Assembly (NCBI RefSeq): GCF_000716545.1
Contig: NZ_JNWZ01000082.1
Coordinates: forward strand, 1 to 30,595
Reading direction: 5' to 3'
DNA length: 30,595 nucleotides
Source: Kitasatospora phosalacinea
GTDB taxonomy: Bacteria; Actinomycetota; Actinomycetes; Streptomycetales; Streptomycetaceae
Each line of letters opens with the position of its first letter. Positions within the stretch are counted from its first letter, which is position 1. Position numbers and translations under genes: made by a program. Below are positions 15,140 through 22,046 of the stretch, one piece after another. Below the pieces are notes generated by a model. The model worked only from the letters and a program-made list of their open reading frames with translations, had not been told where the DNA came from and did no database searches.

Positions 15140-16612
15140 GTGAAACCCCCCACCCCCCGCACCCCGACCGCCTTCGCGGCGGCGGACCTCGGTGCCACCA
15201 GCGGACGGGTCGTCGTCGGCCGCGTCGGCCGGGACAGCCTGGACCTCACCGAGACCCACCGCTTCGACAACACCCCCGCCCAACTCCCCGACGGGCTCCA
15301 CTGGAACGCCCTGGGCCTGTACCAGGGCGTCCTCGACGGGCTGCGCGAAGCCGCCGCCCGCTGGGAGATCGCCTCCGTCGGCATCGACAGCTGGGCCGTC
15401 GACTACGGGCTCCTCGACGCCGACGGCGCCCTGATCGGCAACCCCTTCCACTACCGCGACCCGCGCGGCGCCGCCGTCGTCGAAGAGGTCTGGCGCCGCG
15501 TCCCCGCCCGCGACCTGCACCGGATCACCGGCCTCCAGCACCTGCCGTTCAACACGATCTTCCAACTCGCCGCCGAGAAGGACCTCGACCGGGCCCGCAC
15601 CCTGCTGCTGATCCCCGACCTGCTCACCCACTGGCTCACCGGCAGCACCGGCACCGAGGCCACCAACGCCTCCACCACCGGCCTGTACGACGCGCGCACC
15701 GGCACCTGGTCCACCCCGATCCTCGCCGCCCTCGGCCTCGACCCCGCCCTGCTGCCCCCGCTGCGCCGTCCCGGCGACCACGCCGGCACCCTCCTGCCGC
15801 ACGTCGCCGCCGCCACCGGCCTGCGCCCCGGCACCCCGGTCACCGCCGTCGCCTCCCACGACACCGCCTCCGCCGTCGCCGCCGTCCCGGCCACCACCGC
15901 CGACTTCGCCTACATCTCCTGCGGGACCTGGTCGCTGGCCGGACTCGAACTCGACGCCCCCGTCCTCACCGACGCCTCCCGCGCCGCCAACTTCACCAAC
16001 GAACTCGGCATCGACCACACCGTCCGCTACCTGCGCAACGTCATGGGCCTGTGGCTGCTCAGCGAGAGCCAGCGCACCTGGCGCGCCCAGGGCCGCGGCC
16101 ACCACCTGCCGGAACTGCTCGGACGCGCCGCCGCCGCCCGCCCGTTCGCCGCGTTGGTCGACCCCGACGCCCCCGAGTTCCTCGCCCCCGGCGACCTGCC
16201 CGCCCGCCTCGCCGAGCACTGCGCCCGCACCGGCCAGCACCTGCCCGACGACCAGGGCGCCGTCGTCCGCTGCATCCTGGAGAGCCTCGCCCTCGCCCAC
16301 CGCCACACCCTGCGCCAGGCCGCCCGGCTCACCGGCCGGTCCGTCCGCACGATCCACCTGGTCGGCGGTGGCAGCCGCAACGAACTGCTCTGCCAGTTCA
16401 CCGCCGACGCCACCGGCCTGCCCGTGGTGGCCGGGCCCGCCGAGGCCACCGCCATCGGCAACGTCCTGGTCCAGGCCCGCGCCCACGGCCTGGTCGCCGA
16501 CCGCCGCGCCATGCGCCGCCTCGTCGCCCGCACCCAGCACCTGAAGCGCTACGAGCCCAGCGGCGACACCCGGGCCTGGGACTCCGCCGCCGCCCGGGTC
16601 GGCCTGAGCTGA
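15140..16612 (+). CDS. rhaB: Rhamnulokinase (FGGY family)
   Basis: Phosphorylates L-rhamnulose to L-rhamnulose 1-phosphate with ATP. The 490-residue protein has the two-lobe FGGY carbohydrate kinase fold: the phosphate loop ADLGATSGR at 15-23, SVGIDSWAVDYGLLD, the HDTASAV block with the probable catalytic Asp, ISCGTWSL and the C-terminal GGGSRNELLCQFTADATG adenosine site. All are typical of RhaB. The GTG start at 15140 is preceded by GAGGA with eight bases spacing. It is the last gene of the rha operon. Its 3' end overlaps the convergent MFS gene by 64 bases. Confidence in function is high because rhaI and rhaD are in the same operon. Confidence 0.95.
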   Translation: MKPPTPRTPTAFAAADLGATSGRVVVGRVGRDSLDLTETHRFDNTPAQLPDGLHWNALGLYQGVLDGLREAAARWEIASVGIDSWAVDYGLLDADGALIGNPFHYRDPRGAAVVEEVWRRVPARDLHRITGLQHLPFNTIFQLAAEKDLDRARTLLLIPDLLTHWLTGSTGTEATNASTTGLYDARTGTWSTPILAALGLDPALLPPLRRPGDHAGTLLPHVAAATGLRPGTPVTAVASHDTASAVAAVPATTADFAYISCGTWSLAGLELDAPVLTDASRAANFTNELGIDHTVRYLRNVMGLWLLSESQRTWRAQGRGHHLPELLGRAAAARPFAALVDPDAPEFLAPGDLPARLAEHCARTGQHLPDDQGAVVRCILESLALAHRHTLRQAARLTGRSVRTIHLVGGGSRNELLCQFTADATGLPVVAGPAEATAIGNVLVQARAHGLVADRRAMRRLVARTQHLKRYEPSGDTRAWDSAAARVGLS

Positions 16613-17841
16613 ACCGGCCGGGCCGCCGCCGCGAACTCGTCGCGCCGGGCCCCGCGGAAGCCGAGCCAGCCGACCGCCAGGCCGGCGGCCGACACGGCGG
16701 CGAGGCCGGCGTACAGCAGGGACGGGTCGAGCCGCAGCAGGGCCGGGGTGACCAGGGCGAACGCGGCGGCGAGGTAGCGGGCGGCGGCGATGACCGTGCC
16801 CTGGGCGGTGGCCCGCAGCAGGGTGGGGAAGGACTCCTGGGCCCAGGTCTTCATGATCCCCTCGAAGGCGAACGCGCCGCCGACCGCGTTGACCGCCGCG
16901 GAGAGGGCGAGCGTGGCCAGGGAGAAGCCGAACAGCGGCGGGACCAGGTAGGCGCCCGTCAGGCAGGCGCCGCCGGAGGCGAAGTACGCCATCCGGCGCG
17001 GCGTCCCGGCGATCCGCATGAACCACAGGCCGGCCGCGACGGTGACCGGCAGCACCAGCAGCGACAGGCGCGAGCCGACGTCCACCGGCAGGCCGGCGAC
17101 GTTGACCGCGACGTAGGCGCCGAACTGGCCGCTGGTGTTCGCGGCCAGGTTGGTCAGGGCGTAGAAGCCGAGCAGCGCGGCGAACGGGCGCAGGTGGCGG
17201 CCCCGGAGCAGGAGGCGGGCCGGAGCCGGGCTCCGCTCGCGCCGGGCGGTCAGCCAGACCGGGGACTCCGGCAGGGAGAGCCGGGCCAGGACCAGCAGCA
17301 GCGCGATCGCGCCGACGTGCCCGTAGAGGAGTTGGCCGCCGGCTCTGCCCCAGCCGCCGACGACGGCGGCGACCACGCCGGCGGCCGCGGCGCCCACGCC
17401 CCACAGGACGTTGGAGAAGCCGAGCAGCGCGGCCCTGGTCCGGTCGGTCGCCGACTCGGAGACCATCGCGAGCGCCACGGGCAGGTCGGCCCCGGAGCCG
17501 AGGCCGAGCACCAGGGTGCCGAGCAGCAGCGGTGCGAACCCGGTGGACAGGACCATCAGCGCGCATCCGACGACGACCATCGCCATGGTGGCCGTGAACA
17601 CGCGGCGGCGCCCGAAGCGGTCGCCGAGGCGCCCGCCCAGCAGGGCGCCGGTGGCGATGGCGGCGGTCAGCGTGCCGGACAGGGCGCCGACCTGCCCGGC
17701 GGACAGGTGCAGCGGCCCCTGGTAGATCACCAGGGCGGTGCCGGTGGAGACGATCGCCGCGGCGTCCACGTACGAGGCCATGCCCGCCACCACGCCCGCG
17801 CGCCAGGAGCGGCGGTGCTGCACGGGGACTCGGTCGTTCAC
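16549..17841 (-). CDS. MFS transporter, probable organic acid or sugar uptake
   Basis: Twelve-helix major facilitator superfamily protein, 430 residues from the GTG at 17841, which has AGGAG five bases upstream; a longer frame to 17967 lacks such a site. The loop 2-3 motif GGRLGDRFGRRR lies at 69-80 and a sugar-porter-like PESPVWL follows the sixth helix. Both sugar porters and aromatic acid/H+ symporters carry such motifs, so the substrate is open. It lies downstream of the MarR gene of the gentisate block on the same strand, separated by 162 bases with a hairpin, and is convergent with rhaB. Uptake of 3-hydroxybenzoate, gentisate or a related acid is the context guess; rhamnose is the alternative. 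The last residues (AAAESQARVSPLGS) are read from the strand opposite rhaB. Confidence 0.88.
   Translation of the reverse strand: MNDRVPVQHRRSWRAGVVAGMASYVDAAAIVSTGTALVIYQGPLHLSAGQVGALSGTLTAAIATGALLGGRLGDRFGRRRVFTATMAMVVVGCALMVLSTGFAPLLLGTLVLGLGSGADLPVALAMVSESATDRTRAALLGFSNVLWGVGAAAAGVVAAVVGGWGRAGGQLLYGHVGAIALLLVLARLSLPESPVWLTARRERSPAPARLLLRGRHLRPFAALLGFYALTNLAANTSGQFGAYVAVNVAGLPVDVGSRLSLLVLPVTVAAGLWFMRIAGTPRRMAYFASGGACLTGAYLVPPLFGFSLATLALSAAVNAVGGAFAFEGIMKTWAQESFPTLLRATAQGTVIAAARYLAAAFALVTPALLRLDPSLLYAGLAAVSAAGLAVGWLGFRGARRDEFAAAARPVQLRPTRAAAESQARVSPLGS
16568..16599. terminator. Possible shared hairpin in the rhaB/MFS overlap
   Basis: ACCCGGGC (16568-16575) pairs with GCCCGGGT (16592-16599) with a 16-base loop. 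It lies inside the coding overlap of the two convergent genes, where no non-coding space exists for a terminator. An 8-bp stem in such GC-rich coding DNA may be chance. Confidence 0.3.
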
Positions 17842-17928
17842 GGTGGCTCCTGGGGGTTCACGCCGATCGACCGGGCGCGGCGGCCGGGGTCGAGCGGCGT
17901 CGACGTCACCGCGGCCCGTCGGGGTCCG

Positions 17929-17949
17929 CGCTCCCATGGTGCGGGAGCG
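17929..17949 (-). terminator. Hairpin between MarR and MFS genes
   Basis: CGCTCCC (17929-17935) pairs with GGGAGCG (17943-17949) around a seven-base loop in the 162-base gap between the MarR stop and the MFS start. It may end or weaken transcription of the gentisate operon before the transporter. I see no clear separate promoter for the MFS gene. Confidence 0.4.
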
Positions 17950-18003
17950 GGGCCGGTCCTCGGGCACCGGACGGTGTGAGGTGCGCCGCTCCGCCTCCGG
18001 CGG

Positions 18004-18438
18004 TCAGCCGGCGTCGTCGACGCAGGCGATCTTCCGCAGCAGGTCGACCGCGACGGGCCGCTCGCCGTCCCGGAGGGAGGCGAGCAGCAGTTCGTTGACG
18101 TGTTCGGCGGGCGGGATGAGGTCGTGCAGCAGCCGTTCGCCCTCGGCGGTGAGCTCCAGCAGGGTGCGGCGGCGGTCGGCGTCGTCGCGGACCTGGCTGA
18201 CGTAGCCCTGGTCGGTGAGGCGGCGGACGATGTGGTTGATGGTGGAGCGGTCCAGCGAGGTCGCCGCGGCCGCGGTGCGCTGGTCGCTGCCGGGCCGGCG
18301 GGCGAGCGCGTTGAGGACGGCGAACTGCTGGGAGGTGACCTCGCGCGAGACGTGGGCGGCCCAGAGCGAGGTGTGGACCTGTTCCGCGCGGCGGATGAGG
18401 TGTCCGACGTAGTGGTCCAGTTCCAGTGAGCGTGTCAC
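18004..18438 (-). CDS. MarR-family regulator of the gentisate operon
   Basis: Winged helix-turn-helix repressor of 144 residues that typically responds to aromatic acids. Core segments are SQQFAVLNALARRPGSDQRTAAAATSLDRSTINHIVRRLTDQG shared as helices 3-5, then the wing VRDDADRRRTLLELTAEGE. The GTG at 18438 (VTRSLELD) is preferred over the upstream ATG at 18531 because the extra N-terminus is Pro/Ala-rich and unlike the family; GAAGGA lies about a dozen bases upstream. It follows the hydrolase gene on the same strand by 119 bases. A palindrome ATCAATCATTGAT at the promoter of the first gene of this block (21764-21778) is a natural MarR-type target. That link is inferred from position and symmetry. 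Confidence 0.9.
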   Translation of the reverse strand: MTRSLELDHYVGHLIRRAEQVHTSLWAAHVSREVTSQQFAVLNALARRPGSDQRTAAAATSLDRSTINHIVRRLTDQGYVSQVRDDADRRRTLLELTAEGERLLHDLIPPAEHVNELLLASLRDGERPVAVDLLRKIACVDDAG

Positions 18439-18557
18439 GGTGTCGTCGTTTCCTTCGCCGGGGCCGGAGGCCGGGGGTGCCGCTGGTGCGCGTGGGTGCG
18501 ACCGGTCGTCGAGTCTACGAGCGGGCGGCACCGCCCCGGCGCGGCGCAGGCCCCGGG

Positions 18558-19427
18558 TCAGCCGCCGGTGCGGGCGCGGCGGCCGGGCCGCTCGGCGTAC
18601 GGGGTGGCGCGGCTACCGTCGACGCCGACCTCCAGGCGGCCGATCCGCTCGATGTCGACGGTGATCCGGTCGCCGTGCCGGATCGGGCCGACCCCGGCGG
18701 GGGTGCCGGTGGCGATCACGTCGCCGGGGTGCAGGGTCATCACGGAGCTGGTGTAGGCGACCAGTTCGGCGACGCCGAAGATCAGGTCGGCGGTGCTGGT
18801 GTGCTGCCGCTGCTCGCCCGCCACCGTGCAGCGCAGGTCGAGCGCGTCGGGGTCGGGGACCTCGTCGGCGGTGGTGATCCACGGGCCGAGGGGGGTGAAG
18901 GTGTCGAAGGACTTGCGGGTGGAGCGGTCCTCGGTGGAGCGGACGGTGATGTCCAGCAGGCAGGTGTAGCCGAAGACGTGCGAGAGGGCGTCGGCGACCG
19001 GGACGCGGCTCGCGGTGCGCCCGATGACGACGGCGAGTTCGCCCTCCTGGTCGGTGCGCAGGTCGCTGTAGGGCAGCAGGACGTCCCGGCCCGGGCCGAT
19101 CACGGAGGAGGTGGCCTTGAGGAAGACGCCCAGCTCGGCGATCGAGGTCGGGTACGCCATCTCGGCCTTGTGGTCGAGGTAGTTGACGGGCGCGCCGACG
19201 ATCTTCCCGGGGCGGGGGAGCGGCGCTTCGAGCTCCGCCTCCGCCAGCGGGGTGCGCGGCAGGCCGCGCAGGTCGTGCGGATCGGGGACGGTGCCGCGCT
19301 CGATGTGGCGCTGCAGGGGCCCGGCCGGGCCGTACGGGCCGGGACCGGCGAGGAGTTCGGTGACGTCGACGAGGTGGTCGCCGTCGACCAGGCCGATCCG
19401 GTCCTGGTCGAAGAGTGCGAGACGCAT
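18558..19427 (-). CDS. Fumarylacetoacetate hydrolase-family protein, probable fumaryl/maleylpyruvate hydrolase
   Basis: Last ring-fission step of the gentisate route: hydrolysis of fumarylpyruvate (or maleylpyruvate) to pyruvate and fumarate (or malate-type C4 acid). The 289-residue protein has an N-terminal cap domain (about 1-70) and the FAH C-terminal domain. Metal-ligand candidates are Glu128 and Glu130 (DQEGELAVVIGR) and Asp159 (LLDITVRSTED); NYLDHKAEM near 82-90 and the closing HPGDVIATGTPAGVG block are typical. ATG start with AAGGA upstream. It follows gentisate dioxygenase with a 28-base gap. No maleylpyruvate isomerase gene is present, which leaves open whether this enzyme takes the cis or trans isomer. 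Confidence 0.9.
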   Translation of the reverse strand: MRLALFDQDRIGLVDGDHLVDVTELLAGPGPYGPAGPLQRHIERGTVPDPHDLRGLPRTPLAEAELEAPLPRPGKIVGAPVNYLDHKAEMAYPTSIAELGVFLKATSSVIGPGRDVLLPYSDLRTDQEGELAVVIGRTASRVPVADALSHVFGYTCLLDITVRSTEDRSTRKSFDTFTPLGPWITTADEVPDPDALDLRCTVAGEQRQHTSTADLIFGVAELVAYTSSVMTLHPGDVIATGTPAGVGPIRHGDRITVDIERIGRLEVGVDGSRATPYAERPGRRARTGG

Positions 19428-19455
19428 GGGAGGTCCTTGCTGGGGAGGGGGTGGA

Positions 19456-20493
19456 TCAGGCGCCGGGGTCGCCCGGTTCGGTGCGGTACAGGCCCAGCGA
19501 GCGCATCACCGGCTCGTCGCTGTAGGAGAACAGCACCGCGTCCCGGGAGGCGGAGGCGTTGACGTGCCGGTAGGTGGCCCAGCCGGGGATCGCGATGGTG
19601 TCGTGCTCGGACCACTCCAGGCGGACGCCGTCGACGACGGTGGCGCCCTCGCCGCGGACCACGTTGATGACGGTGGAGGCGGTGTGGCGGCGGCCGGCGC
19701 CGTCGAAGCCGGGGCGCAGGCGGTGGATCCGGCAGCCGATGGTGGGCATGACCGGGCCGCCGGTGAACGGGTCGGTGTACTCCAGCGCGATGCCGTCCAC
19801 CTCGCTGCCGGTGGCGTCCTCGGCGATGGCGTCGAGCGCGCGGGCCGTCTCCTGCCAGGTGTAGCGGGTGACGGGGGAGTTGCCGGTGCCGTCCGGGGTG
19901 AGCCAGGTGGGGTTGAGGCGGCCGTGCAGGAACTGGCGGCTGCCGAGGTCGGCGCCGCGGGTGAGCGGCTGGAGCCTCTCGGGGTACTGCTCGTAGAAAC
20001 CGGCTTCGAGCGCGTTGACCAGCGGGTAGTCGAGCGCGTCGAGCCAGATCATCGGCGCGTCGCCCTGATGGGTGTGGTCGTGCCAGTGCCAGCCGGGCGT
20101 GAGCAGCAGGTCGCCGGGTGCCATCCGGACGGGTTCGCCGTTGACGGTGGTGTACGCGCCCTCGCCCTCCAGGACGAAGCGGAAGGCGTTGGAGGTGTGC
20201 CGGTGGGCCTGGGCGGTCTCGCCGGGCAGGATGATCTGCAGGCCCGCGTACAGGGTGGTGACGGTGGCGGGCGGGTCGGTGAGGCCGGGGTTGACCAGCA
20301 TCAGCACCCGCCGCTCGGCCTCGTGCAGGGACAGCGTCTTCGAGAAGTGCAGCAGGTGCGGGCGCAGGTCCTGCCAACTCCACCGGTAGGGCAGGGCGCG
20401 GCTTCGGGGCTGGGCGGGGAAGAGGTTGCCGTAGAAGCGCCATAGCGGCGCGGCGCCGAGCTGCTCCAGGGCCGCGTAGGCGTCGTCGGTCAT
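19456..20493 (-). CDS. Gentisate 1,2-dioxygenase (bicupin)
   Basis: Fe(II) enzyme opening gentisate (2,5-dihydroxybenzoate) to maleylpyruvate with O2. The 345-residue protein is a double cupin. The first cupin has the iron-ligand pattern AHRHTSNAFRFVLEG (His97, His99) and WHWHDH (His138), matching the conserved ligands of known gentisate dioxygenases. The second cupin (about 235-330) has RRHTASTVINVVRGEG and WSEHDTIAIPGW. The ATG at 20493 overlaps the TGA of the upstream monooxygenase gene as ATGA, so translation is coupled. 1-Hydroxy-2-naphthoate or salicylate dioxygenase is a related alternative, but the neighbouring 3-hydroxybenzoate 6-hydroxylase-like gene favours gentisate. Confidence 0.93.
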   Translation of the reverse strand: MTDDAYAALEQLGAAPLWRFYGNLFPAQPRSRALPYRWSWQDLRPHLLHFSKTLSLHEAERRVLMLVNPGLTDPPATVTTLYAGLQIILPGETAQAHRHTSNAFRFVLEGEGAYTTVNGEPVRMAPGDLLLTPGWHWHDHTHQGDAPMIWLDALDYPLVNALEAGFYEQYPERLQPLTRGADLGSRQFLHGRLNPTWLTPDGTGNSPVTRYTWQETARALDAIAEDATGSEVDGIALEYTDPFTGGPVMPTIGCRIHRLRPGFDGAGRRHTASTVINVVRGEGATVVDGVRLEWSEHDTIAIPGWATYRHVNASASRDAVLFSYSDEPVMRSLGLYRTEPGDPGA

Positions 20494-21737
20494 GCGGGGG
20501 CTCCGATCGAAGCGGCGGTCGCGGGCGCGGTCGCGGGCGCGGCGACGGTACCGGGGGCGGGCGTCCACACCCAGGCGATGTCGTCGAAGTCGGCGGGGGA
20601 GCGGTGGGCCAGGGCGAGGTTGCGCATGGTGGCGCCCATGCCGTCGAGGTGGCAGAGGTCGCCGAACAGGTGCGCGCCCCTCTGGACGCGCCCGGCCCGT
20701 TCGGTGCGGCGCCCGGCGTAGGCGGTGAACGCGTCGGCGGCGTCGGCCTGTTCGCGCAGCGCCCGGCCGAGCGCGGTGGCGTCCTCCAGGGCCTGGCAGG
20801 CGCCCTGGGCGAGGTACTGCAGCATCGGGTGGGCCGCGTCGCCGAGCAGGGCGATCCGGCCGTACGCCCACCGCCCCAGCGGCGGACGGTCGTACAGCGG
20901 CCAGCGGCGGTCGCGGGCGACCAGCGGCAGCGCGTCGCGGACGGCCTCGCAGGCGGTGGCGAAGCGCTCCTCCAGCTCGGCCTCGGTGCCCCAGGTGTCC
21001 GAGTCGGGGGTGTAGCCGTCGCTGCGGAACACGGCGACCTGGTTGTACAGCTCGCCGCGCCGCACCGGGTACTGGACCAGGTGCATGGCGGGGCCGGCCC
21101 AGACCACGACGGCCGCGTCGGCCGCGGCCTGCGACATCCGGCCGGTCATCCGCCCGGTGGGGATCGCGCCGCGGTAGGCGACGTACCGGGAGCAGACCGG
21201 GTCGCCCTCGCCGGTCAGCGCGCGGCGCAGCCGGGAGTGCAGGCCGTCGGCGGCGATCACCGCGTCGGCGTCCAGCCGCTCGTCCCGCTCCGCGAAGGAC
21301 AGCCGGACGCGGTCGGCGTCCTGCTCGGCGCGGGTCACGGTGAGCCCGGTGCGCAGGGTGACCAGCGGCTCGGCCCGGCAGGCGGCGAGCAGCGCCGCGT
21401 GCAGGTCGGTGCGGTGGGTGACCAGGTACGGGTGGGCGAAGCGCTCGGTGTAGGCGCGGCCGCGCAGGTCGAGCGAGGTCACCTCGGTGCCGGTGACGGC
21501 GTCCATCATGACCAGCCGGGGCGGCGTGACGGCGCTGCGCCGGACCTCGGCCAGGATGCCGAGCTCGTCCAGGGCGAGCGAGGCGTTGGGGGCCAGTTGC
21601 AGGCCGGCACCGATCTCGCCGAACCGCGCGGCGCGTTCGACGAGCGTGACGGTGCGGCCCGCGCGGGCGGCGGCGAGCGCCGCGGCGAGACCGCCGATTC
21701 CGCCGCCGACGACGGCGAGCGGGAGGGGGGATGGCAC
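20490..21737 (-). CDS. FAD-dependent aromatic monooxygenase, probable 3-hydroxybenzoate 6-hydroxylase
   Basis: Flavoprotein hydroxylase of 415 residues expected to use NAD(P)H and O2 to make gentisate. Motifs are the FAD-binding GGGIGG at 11-16, the DG motif ADGLHSRLRR with Asp164, and the GD motif ALLGDAAHPMLQYLAQGA with Gly299-Asp300. The QYLAQGA variant is shared by 3-hydroxybenzoate 6-hydroxylases and salicylate hydroxylases. Because gentisate dioxygenase follows directly (ATGA overlap), 3-hydroxybenzoate 6-hydroxylation is the best reading; salicylate 5-hydroxylation would give the same product. The GTG start has AGGAGG five bases upstream. It is the first gene of the operon, divergent from the GH3 gene at 22047. 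Confidence 0.9.
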   Translation of the reverse strand: MPSPLPLAVVGGGIGGLAAALAAARAGRTVTLVERAARFGEIGAGLQLAPNASLALDELGILAEVRRSAVTPPRLVMMDAVTGTEVTSLDLRGRAYTERFAHPYLVTHRTDLHAALLAACRAEPLVTLRTGLTVTRAEQDADRVRLSFAERDERLDADAVIAADGLHSRLRRALTGEGDPVCSRYVAYRGAIPTGRMTGRMSQAAADAAVVVWAGPAMHLVQYPVRRGELYNQVAVFRSDGYTPDSDTWGTEAELEERFATACEAVRDALPLVARDRRWPLYDRPPLGRWAYGRIALLGDAAHPMLQYLAQGACQALEDATALGRALREQADAADAFTAYAGRRTERAGRVQRGAHLFGDLCHLDGMGATMRNLALAHRSPADFDDIAWVWTPAPGTVAAPATAPATAASIGAPA

Positions 21738-21763
21738 GCGGCCTCCTCAAGATATGATCAGTA

Positions 21764-21778
21764 CATCAATCATTGATG
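21764..21778. promoter_or_regulatory. MarR-type operator at the gentisate operon start
   Basis: CATCAATCATTGATG is a perfect palindrome with seven-base arms around one base, in an AT-rich island. It covers the predicted transcription start (about 21777) of the minus-strand operon and lies 26 bases before the first start codon. Form and size fit a MarR dimer, and a MarR gene is in the same block. Confidence 0.65.
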
Positions 21779-21783
21779 GGCAG

Positions 21784-21812
21784 ACGATATGCGGCGAGAT
21801 CCGCCCCGTCAA
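21784..21812 (-). promoter_or_regulatory. Promoter of the gentisate operon
   Basis: On the minus strand TTGACG (21812-21807) and TATCGT (21789-21784) are 17 bases apart, a good vegetative promoter. Transcription would start near 21777, at the palindrome 21764-21778. Confidence 0.65.
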
Positions 21813-21823
21813 CGGATGCGACG

Positions 21824-21837
21824 GCAGAACGTTCTAC
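21824..21837. promoter_or_regulatory. LacI-type operator A3 upstream of the second GH3 gene
   Basis: GCAGAACGTTCTAC contains the perfect AGAACGTTCT palindrome (21826-21835). Its reverse complement GTAGAACGTTCTGC differs at one position from the site in the transporter promoter (9187-9200). It lies 23 bases upstream of the GH3 -35 box and 11 bases upstream of the -35 box of the divergent gentisate promoter. Confidence 0.68.
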
Positions 21838-21860
21838 GTTTTTCCGAATCGCCCAACTGG

Positions 21861-21889
21861 TTGACCGCCCGGTCCGGCGCGCCTAGATT
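21861..21889 (+). promoter_or_regulatory. Promoter of the second GH3 gene
   Basis: TTGACC (21861-21866) and TAGATT (21884-21889) are exactly 17 bases apart. Transcription would begin near 21896, giving a leader of about 150 bases. Operator-like sites flank the promoter on both sides. Confidence 0.7.
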
Positions 21890-21898
21890 TCCGCCAGC

Positions 21899-21914
21899 TG
21901 TAGAACGATGCACA
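21899..21914. promoter_or_regulatory. LacI-type half-operator A4 just after the GH3 transcription start
   Basis: TGTAGAACGATGCACA shares its first nine bases with operator A2 at 9305-9320 and diverges after that, so it looks like one good half-site and one degenerate one. It sits just downstream of the predicted +1 of the GH3 promoter, 76 bases from A3. Confidence 0.5.
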
Positions 21915-21958
21915 GCGCAGCTCCCGCCCGGGGCGGTCCGGTCCATCGCCGCGCCCCG

Positions 21959-21984
21959 CACACCCCACCCCCACCCCCACCCCG
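21959..21984 (-). other. C-rich leader tract, possible G-quadruplex on the minus strand
   Basis: Four runs of four to five C (21963-21966, 21968-21972, 21974-21978, 21980-21983) separated by single A bases lie in the GH3 leader. The template strand can form a compact G-quadruplex, and the RNA is C-rich and G-poor. It echoes the tract before the other GH3 gene (3-27). Confidence 0.5.
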
Positions 21985-22046
21985 GCGCCGGTGCGCGCGT
22001 CCCCACCAGCCGCGCCCGACCGCCGCCACACCCCCAGGAGAGCCGC

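Noticed and set aside
18439..18531. Longer MarR start at 18531
   Set aside because: The extra 31 residues are Pro/Ala/Arg-rich and outside the family length; the GTG at 18438 gives a standard 144-residue MarR.
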